A stretch of 64,000 nucleotides of DNA from Verrucomicrobiales bacterium (GTDB lineage: Bacteria; Verrucomicrobiota; Verrucomicrobiia; Verrucomicrobiales; DEV007): the NCBI GenBank assembly GCA_029213065.1, contig JARGPH010000003.1:145356-209355 (forward strand), given 5' to 3'. A program made the translations under genes and the position numbers. Numbering within the stretch: the stretch's first letter is position 1; each line of letters opens with the position of its first letter. Below, one piece after another: positions 1 to 8,449 of this stretch. The notes beneath the pieces are model-generated. The model made no database searches and was not told where the DNA came from. It was given only the letters and a program-made list of their open reading frames with translations.

Positions 1-60
1 ATCCGCCGAGACAGGTAAGCCGGTTGCGATCTAGTATCTCAACCGATCATACAGATAGAT

Positions 61-77
61 TCCTGCCTCCGGCAGGA
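61..77. promoter_or_regulatory. Hairpin covering the ribosome binding site
   Basis: TCCTGCC (61-67) and GGCAGGA (71-77) form a perfect 7-bp stem with a 3-base loop. The AGGAG Shine-Dalgarno candidate for the following gene lies at 74-78, so most of it is locked in the 3' arm. The hairpin could limit translation of the NosR-like protein, or it could be the tail of a terminator for a gene left of the window. No T-run follows it, which argues weakly against the terminator reading. Confidence 0.4.
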
Positions 78-88
78 GATGGGAAGCG

Positions 89-1357
89 TTGCTCGAGATG
101 AAGATCAAGACAGCGCTTCTTCAGTTTTACCGCCTTGCGATTCTGCTGGCGATTGCGTGGCTCATCCGGGGGCATCACGATCGCATACGCGTGCAGGGCG
201 GGTGGCCGATCACGGTGTCCGAGGTGAAAGTGTTTTTGCCGGAGGCGCACCGGTTGAAGGTAGACAGCGGTGAGCGCAAAGGGCTCATCGTTCTCGATCA
301 GGATCGTCGTCAGATAGGCTACGCGGTTCGGACGATGCCTTATTGTCGCGAGATCGTCGGATACTCGGGACCGACCGATGTGCTTGCCGTTTTTGATGCT
401 GAAGACAAGGGCGTCGGCATCGCACTGCGGCACAGCTACGATACGCCGAGTCATGTTGAGGATGTGAAGTTTGAGTTCCTCTTCATGGAGTCATGGAACG
501 GTCGGAGTTGGGATGATATTGCTGAAATCACGGATCTGAATGACGCTCAAATCTACGCGGTCTCGGGGGCGACACGGACGAGCGAAGCGGTCGCTTACAG
601 TGTCAATCATCGTGTTGCGATGACGCGCTCGGAGGGATCTGCCGGGGAGCCGTGGCATTTCGGATGGCGGGACTGGCTCCTCTGTGGTTTTCTGGGAGGC
701 GGGCTTCTCTTTGCTTTTTTAAAACAGAAAGCGATACAGAAATGGCGGCCTCTCTACTCGATTGCGACGATTCTCGGACTGGGATTCTGGATGGGGGATC
801 TCATCGCGCAATCGCTCCTGGCGGGCTGGGCGGAAAGTCGCATTCCCTGGGCTGCGACACCGGGGCTCGTCATCTTCGTCTTCGCGGCGTTTCTGGTTCC
901 CTGGTTCACGGCACAGCCGCTCTATTGTCAGTTCATCTGTCCTCATGGAAATTTACAGCGCTGGTTCATGAAGGTGATTCCGGCGAAGTGGAAGCGACCT
1001 CTACCGGATGACGGAAAATGGATTGGACGACTCGTTCCGGTCATGCTTGTCATGGTTGTGGTGGCGGTATCCTTTCTCCAACTCGACTTTGATCTCGCGG
1101 GGATCGAACCCTTCGACGCCTACCTTATCACATCGGCAGGGGTGGCGACGCTCTCAGTCGCCGTGGTGGGACTGTTGCTGTCGCTGTTTTTCCCGATGGC
1201 TTATTGCAAGTTTGGCTGCCCCACAGGGTGGCTCCTCGAGTTCGTTCGCAAACGTTCGGGAAAGCCCCGCTTTTCGGACCGGGACTGGATCGGGCTGGCA
1301 TTGCTCCTCCTCGCCCTCGGCCTTTATCTCACCCCGCTTGATCGCATTCTCGGATGA
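89..1357 (+). CDS. NosR/polyferredoxin-like membrane redox protein (FMN-binding + CX3CP motifs)
   Basis: Membrane redox protein of the NosR/NirI-like type. An N-terminal membrane segment (about residues 8-26) is followed by a periplasmic FMN-binding domain. The SGATRTS motif near residue 158 matches the site where related proteins attach FMN covalently to Thr. About six membrane helices follow, and two CX3CP half-motifs are visible (Cys279/283 and Cys372/376), as in NosR. The full Cys sets of a dicluster ferredoxin are absent. Start: TTG at 89 has AGGAG 10 bases upstream; ATG at 98 is the alternative. It overlaps the next gene by 4 bases. No nosZ or other denitrification gene is in the window, so it may serve electron transfer to some other periplasmic reductase. 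Confidence 0.8.
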   Translation: MLEMKIKTALLQFYRLAILLAIAWLIRGHHDRIRVQGGWPITVSEVKVFLPEAHRLKVDSGERKGLIVLDQDRRQIGYAVRTMPYCREIVGYSGPTDVLAVFDAEDKGVGIALRHSYDTPSHVEDVKFEFLFMESWNGRSWDDIAEITDLNDAQIYAVSGATRTSEAVAYSVNHRVAMTRSEGSAGEPWHFGWRDWLLCGFLGGGLLFAFLKQKAIQKWRPLYSIATILGLGFWMGDLIAQSLLAGWAESRIPWAATPGLVIFVFAAFLVPWFTAQPLYCQFICPHGNLQRWFMKVIPAKWKRPLPDDGKWIGRLVPVMLVMVVVAVSFLQLDFDLAGIEPFDAYLITSAGVATLSVAVVGLLLSLFFPMAYCKFGCPTGWLLEFVRKRSGKPRFSDRDWIGLALLLLALGLYLTPLDRILG

Positions 1358-1767
1358 AAGGAGGATCTTCCATATTGATCCGGGCGGTTGGCCTCCTTTG
1401 CGTCGTAGCCGTGGCCGTGGCGATTCTTTTCAACCCTCTCGCCGAAGCGCGTCGTGAGCGTCGTATTGAGAAGGTGCTCTTGTCGGTGCAGGAGGCGCTG
1501 CAGCGCTACCATGTGGAGGAGGAGATCTATCCCAAGCGGGCCATGGCGGGCGGTGAGCTGATTGAATTTCTACAGGAGGGCGGGCACCTCGAGGAGCGGC
1601 TCACGAATCCGTGGGTCGGCGGCGTTTACGACGGGGGGAATGAGATTGATCGAATGGCTTACGAGACCGATGATCTCGCCGAGTCCTACGAACTGACGGT
1701 TCGTTTTCTGCATTCTGACAAGGTGCAGTTCCGGCTCGACAGCACTGAGAATCAATCGCTCGAATAG
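1354..1767 (+). CDS. Small exported protein with pseudopilin-like C-terminal part
   Basis: 137 residues. A hydrophobic N-terminal segment (about 7-25) is followed by a soluble domain. The pattern of a helix, then a YP turn, a Leu-rich stretch and an NPWVGG-type turn recalls the C-terminal half of GspG-like major pseudopilins, which carry an ALxxYxxxxGxYP...PWGxPY pattern. The prepilin peptidase site (G followed by FTLxE) is not visible, so it is not a standard pseudopilin. It is translationally coupled (ATGA overlap) to the NosR-like gene. Function unknown; a periplasmic partner of that protein is an inference from coupling only. Confidence 0.6.
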   Translation: MKGGSSILIRAVGLLCVVAVAVAILFNPLAEARRERRIEKVLLSVQEALQRYHVEEEIYPKRAMAGGELIEFLQEGGHLEERLTNPWVGGVYDGGNEIDRMAYETDDLAESYELTVRFLHSDKVQFRLDSTENQSLE

Positions 1768-1773
1768 ATTTTA

Positions 1774-2562
1774 ATGAACATTCTCGAATACAATCGCAAC
1801 GCCTGGAACCTGCAGTCGGAAGAGGGCTGCCGTTGGAGCACTCCTTATCCTGATGCGGTCATTGAACGGGCGAAGGCGGGGAAATGGGAAGTGATTCTCA
1901 CGCCGAACAAGGTCGTTCCGCAGTCGTGGTTTCCGGCTTTCCCCGATTTGAGCGGGATCAAGATTCTCGCGCTGGCAAGCGGAGGCGGGCAGCAGGTTCC
2001 GGTCTTTGCGGCGGCGGGAGCGGAGGTGACTTCTTTTGATGCGTCCGATATCCAGATCGCCAAGGATCTCGAAACCTGCGGAAAGCACGGGCTGAAGATT
2101 CGTGCAATGCAGGGCGATATGGCTGATCTGTCAGGATTGGAGGACGGTGAGTTTGACCTCATTTTTAATCCGGTGTCGAATGTTTTCGCTGAAAAGCTGC
2201 AGCCGGTTTGGAAGGAGTCATACCGGGTTCTCAAGCCGGGTGGAGCGCTTCTCTGTGGTTTCATGAATCCGAGCTTTTATCTGTTTGATCATGAAGCGTT
2301 GGAGGAAACGGGGGAGTTGCTGGTGCGATACCGCCTGCCCTATTCCGACCTCGCTCAGCTCGACAAGATTGATCTCGAGGATCATCTCGAAGCGCAGGTC
2401 AGTGTTGAATACAGTCACAGCTGGGAGGAGCAGCTCGGCGGGCAGTGTCATGCCGGGTTTGCGATCGCCGGATTTTACGAGGATGACTGGGACGATGAGT
2501 CAACACGGCTTCAAGGCTGGATGCCGATTTTTGCGGCGACAAAAGCGGTGAAGCTGTCATAG
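1774..2562 (+). CDS. Class I SAM-dependent methyltransferase
   Basis: 262 residues with a Rossmann-type methyltransferase core. Visible features are motif I (ALASGGGQQ, near residue 68) for AdoMet binding, an acidic residue ending strand 2 (SFDASD), and the LKPGG loop after helix D typical of the Methyltransf_11/25 families. The substrate is not evident. Part of a compact plus-strand run: 6 bases after the preceding stop and 8 before the next start. It does not resemble UbiE/MenG closely enough to be called the missing menaquinone methyltransferase. Confidence 0.8.
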   Translation: MNILEYNRNAWNLQSEEGCRWSTPYPDAVIERAKAGKWEVILTPNKVVPQSWFPAFPDLSGIKILALASGGGQQVPVFAAAGAEVTSFDASDIQIAKDLETCGKHGLKIRAMQGDMADLSGLEDGEFDLIFNPVSNVFAEKLQPVWKESYRVLKPGGALLCGFMNPSFYLFDHEALEETGELLVRYRLPYSDLAQLDKIDLEDHLEAQVSVEYSHSWEEQLGGQCHAGFAIAGFYEDDWDDESTRLQGWMPIFAATKAVKLS

Positions 2563-2570
2563 GTTGTGCC

Positions 2571-3290
2571 ATGAGTGATGTAACGCAGCTCGTCCTCCTG
2601 ACTCTTCTCGCGGGAATTTCAATGCCCGCAGGGGCGATCCTCGCGGCGGCGGAAAATATTCGCCCGCTCTGGCTCGAGAACGAATTGAGGCACGGCGTGA
2701 TTTCTTTTGGCGGAGGCGCGCTTCTCTCGGCTGTCGCGCTCATTCTCGTGCCGGAAGGCAGCGAAGATCTCTCGACGGGCTGGATCGCTCTCTTTTTCGC
2801 AGCCGGCGGGGTGACTTTCATGGCGCTCGATCAGTTTTTGTCCCGTCTCAAGGGAAGCGTGAGCCAATTGGTCGCGATGCTGTCTGACTTCATCCCCGAG
2901 GCACTGGCGCTGGGAGCGGCGATCGCGCTGGGGAGTTCCAGCGCTGTGCTACTTGCCGGGTTGATGGCTCTTCAAAATCTTCCCGAAGGATTTAACTCGT
3001 TCCGTGAGTTGAAAGATGCGGGGGAGACGAGGAGTCGCACGATTATCCTCGCGTTTTTCGGGATGTCATTGCTCGGCCCCATTGCCGGTTTGATAGGGTT
3101 TTTCTGGTTGGCCGACCATGCCTTCGCGGTTTCCGGAATCATGCTCTTCGCCGCCGGAGGGATTCTTTACATCATCTTTCAGGACATCGCTCCGCAGGCA
3201 AAGTTGGAAAAGCGCTGGGCACCGGCTCTGGGGGCTGTTGCCGGCTTTCTTCTCGGAATGATAGGGCATCAGCTGACTCAAGGGGGCTGA
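2571..3290 (+). CDS. ZIP-family-like metal transporter with altered His motifs
   Basis: 239-residue polytopic membrane protein with about 7-8 helices. It aligns by eye with ZIP/ZupT transporters: SDFIPEA around residue 103 at the place of HNFPEG in TM4, QNLPEG around residue 133 at the place of HNIPEG in TM5, and a Gly-rich helix ending in FQDIAPQAK at the place of VDELMP. The metal-binding His of TM4 and TM5 are replaced by Asp and Gln, so metal specificity, or transport itself, may differ from ZupT. Start ATG at 2571, 8 bases after the methyltransferase stop. Confidence 0.75.
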   Translation: MSDVTQLVLLTLLAGISMPAGAILAAAENIRPLWLENELRHGVISFGGGALLSAVALILVPEGSEDLSTGWIALFFAAGGVTFMALDQFLSRLKGSVSQLVAMLSDFIPEALALGAAIALGSSSAVLLAGLMALQNLPEGFNSFRELKDAGETRSRTIILAFFGMSLLGPIAGLIGFFWLADHAFAVSGIMLFAAGGILYIIFQDIAPQAKLEKRWAPALGAVAGFLLGMIGHQLTQGG

Positions 3291-3301
3291 AAGAAAAAGG
3301 G

Positions 3302-3832
3302 ATGAAGAGCGTCGCCCCGCCGGGAATGAAGAGAGTCGCCATCATCGGGTGCAGTGGAACGGGGAAGTCTACTTTTGCTCGCCGGTTGCATGAAGAAACT
3401 GGCCTGCCGGTGATTCATCTTGATCGTGAATACTGGCGTCCGGGGTGGGTCTTCGACAACTCTGACGCCAACCTGGCGAGGATCAGAAATCGTTTTGAAA
3501 AGGAGGACGAATGGATCGTGGATGGCAACTACGCCGTCACGATGCGGGCTCGACTGGCCCGGGCCGATACGGTGTTTTTCTTCGACTATCCTACTCACGT
3601 TTGTCTGTGGCGGGTCTTTTGGCGAGTCTGGCGAAACCGGGGGAAGGATAGGCCCGATTGCGGTGAGGGGTGCCCTGAGCGGTTCAGTGGGGAGTTTTTC
3701 CGTTTCGTCTTGAATTTTCGGCGGAAAAGCCGGGGGGAGCTTGTTGCGATTTTGGGCGAGTTCGATCACCTTCGGGTGTTTCATTTCACAAGTCCCCGTG
3801 ATTTTGATGCGCAAATGCCGCGACCGGGTTGA
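3302..3832 (+). CDS. P-loop kinase, DNA topology modulation protein (FlaR)-like
   Basis: Small nucleoside/adenylate-kinase-type P-loop protein. The Walker A GCSGTGKST is near residues 14-22, followed by an HLDxxYWRPGW segment and WIVDGNY, which together mark the FlaR-like topology-modulation branch of AAA-type kinases. Substrate unknown. An in-frame ATG at 3326 would start directly before RVAIIGCSG and is as good a start as 3302. It lies 11 bases after the ZIP-like gene and just before ilvA, so it is likely cotranscribed. Confidence 0.75.
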   Translation: MKSVAPPGMKRVAIIGCSGTGKSTFARRLHEETGLPVIHLDREYWRPGWVFDNSDANLARIRNRFEKEDEWIVDGNYAVTMRARLARADTVFFFDYPTHVCLWRVFWRVWRNRGKDRPDCGEGCPERFSGEFFRFVLNFRRKSRGELVAILGEFDHLRVFHFTSPRDFDAQMPRPG

Positions 3833-3885
3833 GACGGGGTTTTCAAAGGGCTGCTTCGGGGTTACGGTCCGACACTTCTACTGAC

Positions 3886-5427
3886 ATGTTTGACTCAGAA
3901 CAGGGCCTATCGCTGCTTCGCCGTCTCCGGCGGGAAATTCTTTTTGCGCGGGAGCGGGTTTACCGCATTGCGTCGCCGACACCGCTGGAGCGAATTGACG
4001 GGATTGGTGAGGCTGAGGTCTTTGTGAAGCGCGAGGATATTTCCCCGATTAAAGCCTACAAGTGGCGTGGTTCCTACAACCGGATGGCAGTTCTCAGCGA
4101 CGCGGAGAAAGCGCGCGGCGTCATTACTGCTTCGGCTGGAAACCATGCTCAGGGTGTCGCCCTCGCCGCCGATGCTCTCGGGGTCAATGCGACGATTTAC
4201 ATGCCTCAGACAACCCCGCTCGTTAAGCAGCGCGCGGTTCGCAAACTGGGTGGCGACCGCGTCGAGATTGTCCTCCACGGTGATTCCTACGATGAAGCCT
4301 GTGCCGCAGCGCTCGCTAAGTCCGCGGCGGAGGGGCTCCTCTATGTTCATGCCTATGATGATCTTCAAGTGATGGCGGGGCAGGCGACGCTTGCTGATGA
4401 AGTGGTCATGTCAGGGGAAGGTCCTTTCGATGTCGCCTATCTCCAGATTGGTGGCGGGGGAATGGCAGCCGGTGTCGCGGCCTGGCTCAAGACCTACTAC
4501 CCTGACATTCACATCGTGGGAGTTGAAGGCGTCGGGCAGGCTTCGATGAAAGAAGCGGTCGCGGCCGGAGGGCCGGTGCGACTTCCCGAGCTCGACATTT
4601 TCTGTGACGGCACAGCGGTGCGAAAGGCGGGGGAGCTGCCCTTTGAGATTTGCAACGAACTCATCGATGAATTTGTCACGGTGACGAATCACGAGGTTTC
4701 CGAGGCGATCCGTCTCTACTGGGATCGCCTCCGTTGTCTTTCCGAGCCCTCCGGCGCGATGGGGCTTGCCGGTGCCTGGAAGCAGCGCGAGCAGCTTGGA
4801 GGGAAACGTGTCCTCGTGGTTCTCTGTGGTGCCAATATCGATTTCAACCGGCTCGCCACCATCGCCGGTGAGGTGGGGGAAGGGGATCGGATTCGCCGCT
4901 ACTTTCACATCGAGATTCCGGAGCGTCGCGGTTCGATGCTGACGCTTCTCAACGATGCTTTTCAGGGTGTCGGAATCCGGACCTTCCAATACGGAAAGAA
5001 CAACGAGGATCTCGCAAGGCCGCTGTTCGGTATCACCAGTTCTGAGCAGGAACTCGAGCAGGTTCGCGTCGCCCTTCGGGAAAAAGGATATGCTTTCGAT
5101 GAGTTGGATGAGAGCGACGAGGTTCGCTATCGCCTTGTCCCGTTGCGTTCGGATTTGCTCGCGGCCCCACTTTTCCTCGACCTGGAATTTTACGAGCGGC
5201 CCGGGGCACTGCGCTCCTACCTCACGGAAACAATTCGGGGACGGGGAAGTTTTTGCTACTTCAACTACGTGTATTCCGGGGAGCGGGTTGGTCGTGCTTT
5301 GATCGGGATCGATTTCGCGACGAAAGAGGAACGTGCGGAATTCCTCGCTGACCTCGCGACCAGCGGTGATGGATTTCGTTCCTGCCGTCCTCTCAGTGAA
5401 GAAGCGACTCAGCACCTCATCGGGTGA
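3886..5427 (+). CDS. ilvA: Threonine ammonia-lyase, biosynthetic
   Basis: Converts L-threonine to 2-oxobutanoate, the first step of isoleucine synthesis. 513 residues from the ATG at 3886, about the size of E. coli IlvA. The PLP-enzyme fold shows the PLP lysine in YKWRGSYN (where homologues have FKxRGA), the SAGNHAQG substrate loop and the Gly-rich phosphate loop IGGGGMAAG. The C-terminal roughly 170 residues form the duplicated ACT-like regulatory region, so isoleucine feedback is expected. The frame is open upstream to 3829, but those codons overlap the preceding gene and lack homology, so 3886 is preferred. Convergent with the SDR gene, 13 bases apart. Confidence 0.93.
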   Translation: MFDSEQGLSLLRRLRREILFARERVYRIASPTPLERIDGIGEAEVFVKREDISPIKAYKWRGSYNRMAVLSDAEKARGVITASAGNHAQGVALAADALGVNATIYMPQTTPLVKQRAVRKLGGDRVEIVLHGDSYDEACAAALAKSAAEGLLYVHAYDDLQVMAGQATLADEVVMSGEGPFDVAYLQIGGGGMAAGVAAWLKTYYPDIHIVGVEGVGQASMKEAVAAGGPVRLPELDIFCDGTAVRKAGELPFEICNELIDEFVTVTNHEVSEAIRLYWDRLRCLSEPSGAMGLAGAWKQREQLGGKRVLVVLCGANIDFNRLATIAGEVGEGDRIRRYFHIEIPERRGSMLTLLNDAFQGVGIRTFQYGKNNEDLARPLFGITSSEQELEQVRVALREKGYAFDELDESDEVRYRLVPLRSDLLAAPLFLDLEFYERPGALRSYLTETIRGRGSFCYFNYVYSGERVGRALIGIDFATKEERAEFLADLATSGDGFRSCRPLSEEATQHLIG

Positions 5428-5440
5428 CTTGAGGCGCTCT

Positions 5441-6190
5441 CTACGTCCTCTGCGCTGTGGGCCTCACGAGGATATCGGTTACTTCCACCGTTTTCGGCAA
5501 TGTGAGTTGGTGAAGGACGAGGTCGGCGATTTCTTCGGGCTCGAGGATGGGGTGACCGATTCGCTCGTAGGCTGTTTTTTCCCCTCCGAAATAGTGATCG
5601 AGTAACTCCGTGTTCACAAAGCCGGGGGAAATGCTGCTGACGCGGGTGGGATTTCCGGCTTCGCGCAGTTCCTGCCTCAGGCCTTCGGTCATGGCTCTCA
5701 CCGCGAATTTCGTGGCGGAGTAGAAGCCTCCTTTGCCGGGAACCCGGTGACCTGACATGCTGCTGATGTTGACGATGTGTCCGCCTTCTTCCGGGAAGTA
5801 GGGGAGAGCTTCGCGGGTTGCTACGGCGAGGGCGAGAACGTTGAGGTTGAGCATCGCTTTCCAATCCCCGGAATCCCCATCGCTGAGGTTTGCCTGTTTT
5901 GCGAGACCCGCGGCGTTAACGAGGATATCGAGCCCGTCCAGTTTGGAGGCCGCTGCGGCGATAGCAGCGCAGTTGGCTTCCTCATCGCAAAGGTCAACGG
6001 TGACAAAGTCGGCGATCCCACCGTCCTCGACGATTTTGCTGACATTTTTTTCGAGGCGTCGCTCTCTTCGCGCGAGGAGAGCGACGGATACTCCGTTGCG
6101 GGCGAGCTCCCGGGCAATGGCAAGTCCGATGCCGCTCGATGCGCCGGTGATGATGGCCCGTTTGCCTGTCAGATCAACTCTTTCTGTCAT
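5441..6190 (-). CDS. Short-chain dehydrogenase/reductase
   Basis: Classical SDR of about 249 residues from the ATG at 6190 (an upstream ATG at 6226 would add 12 residues without visible homology). It has the NAD(P)-binding TGASSGIG near the start, the NAG-type NAAGLA motif, the catalytic Ser in NISSMSG, and YSATK with catalytic Tyr and Lys. It resembles the YdfG (3-hydroxy acid dehydrogenase) subgroup, but the substrate cannot be read from sequence. Divergent from the PQQ-repeat gene with about 80 bases between the starts. Confidence 0.85.
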   Translation of the reverse strand: MTERVDLTGKRAIITGASSGIGLAIARELARNGVSVALLARRERRLEKNVSKIVEDGGIADFVTVDLCDEEANCAAIAAAASKLDGLDILVNAAGLAKQANLSDGDSGDWKAMLNLNVLALAVATREALPYFPEEGGHIVNISSMSGHRVPGKGGFYSATKFAVRAMTEGLRQELREAGNPTRVSSISPGFVNTELLDHYFGGEKTAYERIGHPILEPEEIADLVLHQLTLPKTVEVTDILVRPTAQRT

Positions 6191-6270
6191 GGCGCTACGA
6201 AGCCAGTGAACGGCTTGTTTTTCCATGAAAAATTGACTCCGAACTCGATAAAAGGGCTTATCATTTCGGA

Positions 6271-7578
6271 ATGAGTTTTCTCAAGGACTGTATTCTTTGT
6301 CTCGTCATTGCCACTGCTTCAACGGTTTCCGCCGAAGACTGGCCGCATTTTCTGGGGCCGCAGCACAATTTTCACAGCGGCGAAACCGGCCTCAATCTGG
6401 TCTTCGATGAAGCGGGGCCGCCTGTGAAGTGGGAAGTCGAACGCGGTCGCGGGCATTCCGGTGTGGTCGTGGCAGGAGGAAAAGTCGTTTTCATTCACCA
6501 GCTCGAAAAAGAGGAGGAAATTTGCTGCCTCAATGCCGACACCGGCGAAGAAATCTGGAAACACCGGTATGCGGTCGACGTCGCTCAGAGTTACGGGATT
6601 GTCGATGCACCGCGCTCCAGTCCTGTGATCGATCCGGAAACGGGTTTGATCTATTCGCTGGGAAATGATGGTGACTTGATCTGTTTGAAACTGGAAACGG
6701 GTGAGATCGTCTGGCAAAAGCGTCTTGAAGCCGACTTCGGGCCTTCGCCGTTCTTTTTCGGCTACGGTTCCAGTCCGCTCGTCCACGGTGAGAAACTGAT
6801 CGTTCAGGTTGGCGCTGAGGGCGCCTGTGTCGTCGCGCTGAACAAGGCGGACGGTGCTGTGATCTGGCAGAATGCGCATCAGTGGAACGGCAGCTACGCT
6901 TCCCCGGTGATCGGGATGGTGAACGGCGAAGAGCGACTTTTTGTCTTTGCAGGAGGCATGGTGAAACCACCTCACGGCGGGCTTCTTTGTATCAATCCAA
7001 AGGATGGTCACATCGACAGCGAGTTTCCCTGGCGTTCCGACAATTTTGCGAGTGTGAACGCGGCGACGCCGGTGCCGTGCGGGCCGAACCGCGTTTTTAT
7101 CACCGAGGACTACGGGCTCGGCGGGGTTATGCTTGAGTTCGATTCCAATTTCCAACCGCGTGCGGTGTGGGATTCCCCCGAGTTTGGTTGTCAGTTTCAG
7201 ACTCCGATTTATCACGACGGCTACCTCTACGGGTTCGGCGGAAACGGAGGACTCATGCTGGCTTTCGATGCCGGTTCAGGACGGCTTCTTTGGAATGAGG
7301 CTTTTTATCAGACCACGATTCAGTGGAAAGATCGTCCTATCCCCATCAGTCTGGGGCACGCTCATTTGATCTACATCGATGGAGGGTTTTTGTGTCTCAC
7401 GGAGAACGGTGCGCTTTTGCGAATGAACCTCAGTCCCGGCGGATTTGAGATCGTGTCGAAAGCCCGCCTTTTCTACGCCCCGGAAACCTGGGCCCCGCCC
7501 GTGGTCAGCGACGGGAAGCTGTTCATCAATCAAAACGAGATGGGATCGCGGCTGATTTGCTACGACGTCTCGGGATAG
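6271..7578 (+). CDS. Secreted PQQ-like beta-propeller protein
   Basis: 435 residues with an N-terminal signal peptide ending near AEDWPHFLGP. That WPxFLGP start is typical of PVC-group outer-membrane-assembly/BamB-like propeller proteins. Several PQQ-type repeats are visible, each with the pattern of a Leu/Val strand, N/D, TGE and W (for example near residues 85, 140, 185 and 330). These give an 8-bladed quinoprotein-like fold. No PQQ-binding Cys-Cys pair or catalytic Asp set of an alcohol dehydrogenase was noticed, so a structural or binding role is more likely than an enzyme. Confidence 0.8.
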   Translation: MSFLKDCILCLVIATASTVSAEDWPHFLGPQHNFHSGETGLNLVFDEAGPPVKWEVERGRGHSGVVVAGGKVVFIHQLEKEEEICCLNADTGEEIWKHRYAVDVAQSYGIVDAPRSSPVIDPETGLIYSLGNDGDLICLKLETGEIVWQKRLEADFGPSPFFFGYGSSPLVHGEKLIVQVGAEGACVVALNKADGAVIWQNAHQWNGSYASPVIGMVNGEERLFVFAGGMVKPPHGGLLCINPKDGHIDSEFPWRSDNFASVNAATPVPCGPNRVFITEDYGLGGVMLEFDSNFQPRAVWDSPEFGCQFQTPIYHDGYLYGFGGNGGLMLAFDAGSGRLLWNEAFYQTTIQWKDRPIPISLGHAHLIYIDGGFLCLTENGALLRMNLSPGGFEIVSKARLFYAPETWAPPVVSDGKLFINQNEMGSRLICYDVSG

Positions 7579-7723
7579 CGGAATTTCCGATCTGTTTTCG
7601 TGAGAAAGAGGTGCGGAATGTTGGTGGAGGGCGCATCGCTGAAAATAACGGTTTCATTTCTCACTGACCGCGATATTTTCGGCCTTTCCGGCCTGTTACT
7701 TTTTGCGCCGGATCACTTTTCTT

Positions 7724-8443
7724 ATGAATTCTGAACCTATCACAGGTGTCTTGTTGGTCGATAAAGGCCAGGACATGACCTCTCATGATGTTGTCGCGGT
7801 TGCGCGCCGGACGTTGAATACCAAAAAAATCGGCCATTGTGGAACTTTAGATCCCATGGCGACCGGATTGCTCATTCTGGTGATCGGAAGAGCGACCAAG
7901 ATTCAGGATTTGCTCATGGCCGAGGACAAAGTCTACACCGGTGCTCTCGAGTTAGGTAAAACAACAAACACCCAGGATGCTGAAGGAGAAGTGCTTGAGG
8001 AGAAGGAGGTGCCTGAATTTTCCGACGAGGAGATCACCGCTGCCTTCGACAAATACAAAGGTGATTTTTATCAGATTCCACCCATGGTCTCTGCGATCAA
8101 AAAGGACGGAGTCCCTCTCTACAAGCTCGCGAGGCAGGGGAAAGAGGTGAAGCGCGATCCACGGTTCGTCCACGTCTTCAAGAACACGATAGATAACATC
8201 AGTTTGCCTGTCGTCGATTTCACGGTGAAGTGCAGTAAAGGCTTTTATGTCAGGACATATGCGCACGACATTGGTCAGGATCTCGGATGCGGAGCCCACC
8301 TCAAGGCGCTGCGTCGCACACACTCCGGTAAATTCGATCTCGAGCGTTCCGTCACGTTTGACGAGCTCAAGCATGGAGACCGGGACGAGATCATTTCTAA
8401 AATGCTGACTTTGCCTGAGGTTTCACGACTTCGCGGGGCCTAA
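7724..8443 (+). CDS. truB: tRNA pseudouridine(55) synthase
   Basis: Makes pseudouridine 55 in the T-loop of tRNAs. 239 residues from the ATG at 7724 (a TTG at 7703 would add 7 residues). The GVLLVDKGQDMTSHD start and the catalytic GHCGTLDPMATG block with the nucleophilic Asp (near residue 44) are diagnostic, as is KGFYVRTYAHDIG in the second half. It is followed after 6 bases by ribF. The truB-ribF pairing is common across bacteria and points to cotranscription. Confidence 0.95.
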   Translation: MNSEPITGVLLVDKGQDMTSHDVVAVARRTLNTKKIGHCGTLDPMATGLLILVIGRATKIQDLLMAEDKVYTGALELGKTTNTQDAEGEVLEEKEVPEFSDEEITAAFDKYKGDFYQIPPMVSAIKKDGVPLYKLARQGKEVKRDPRFVHVFKNTIDNISLPVVDFTVKCSKGFYVRTYAHDIGQDLGCGAHLKALRRTHSGKFDLERSVTFDELKHGDRDEIISKMLTLPEVSRLRGA

Positions 8444-8449
8444 TCGAGG

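Noticed and set aside
1774-2562. The missing menaquinone methyltransferase (menG/ubiE)
   Set aside because: Only generic methyltransferase motifs are present, the UbiE-specific signatures were not seen, and the gene lies far from the men blocks.
4411-5415. Antisense open frame of about 334 codons within ilvA
   Set aside because: Shadow of the conserved ilvA coding frame, without any recognisable domain.
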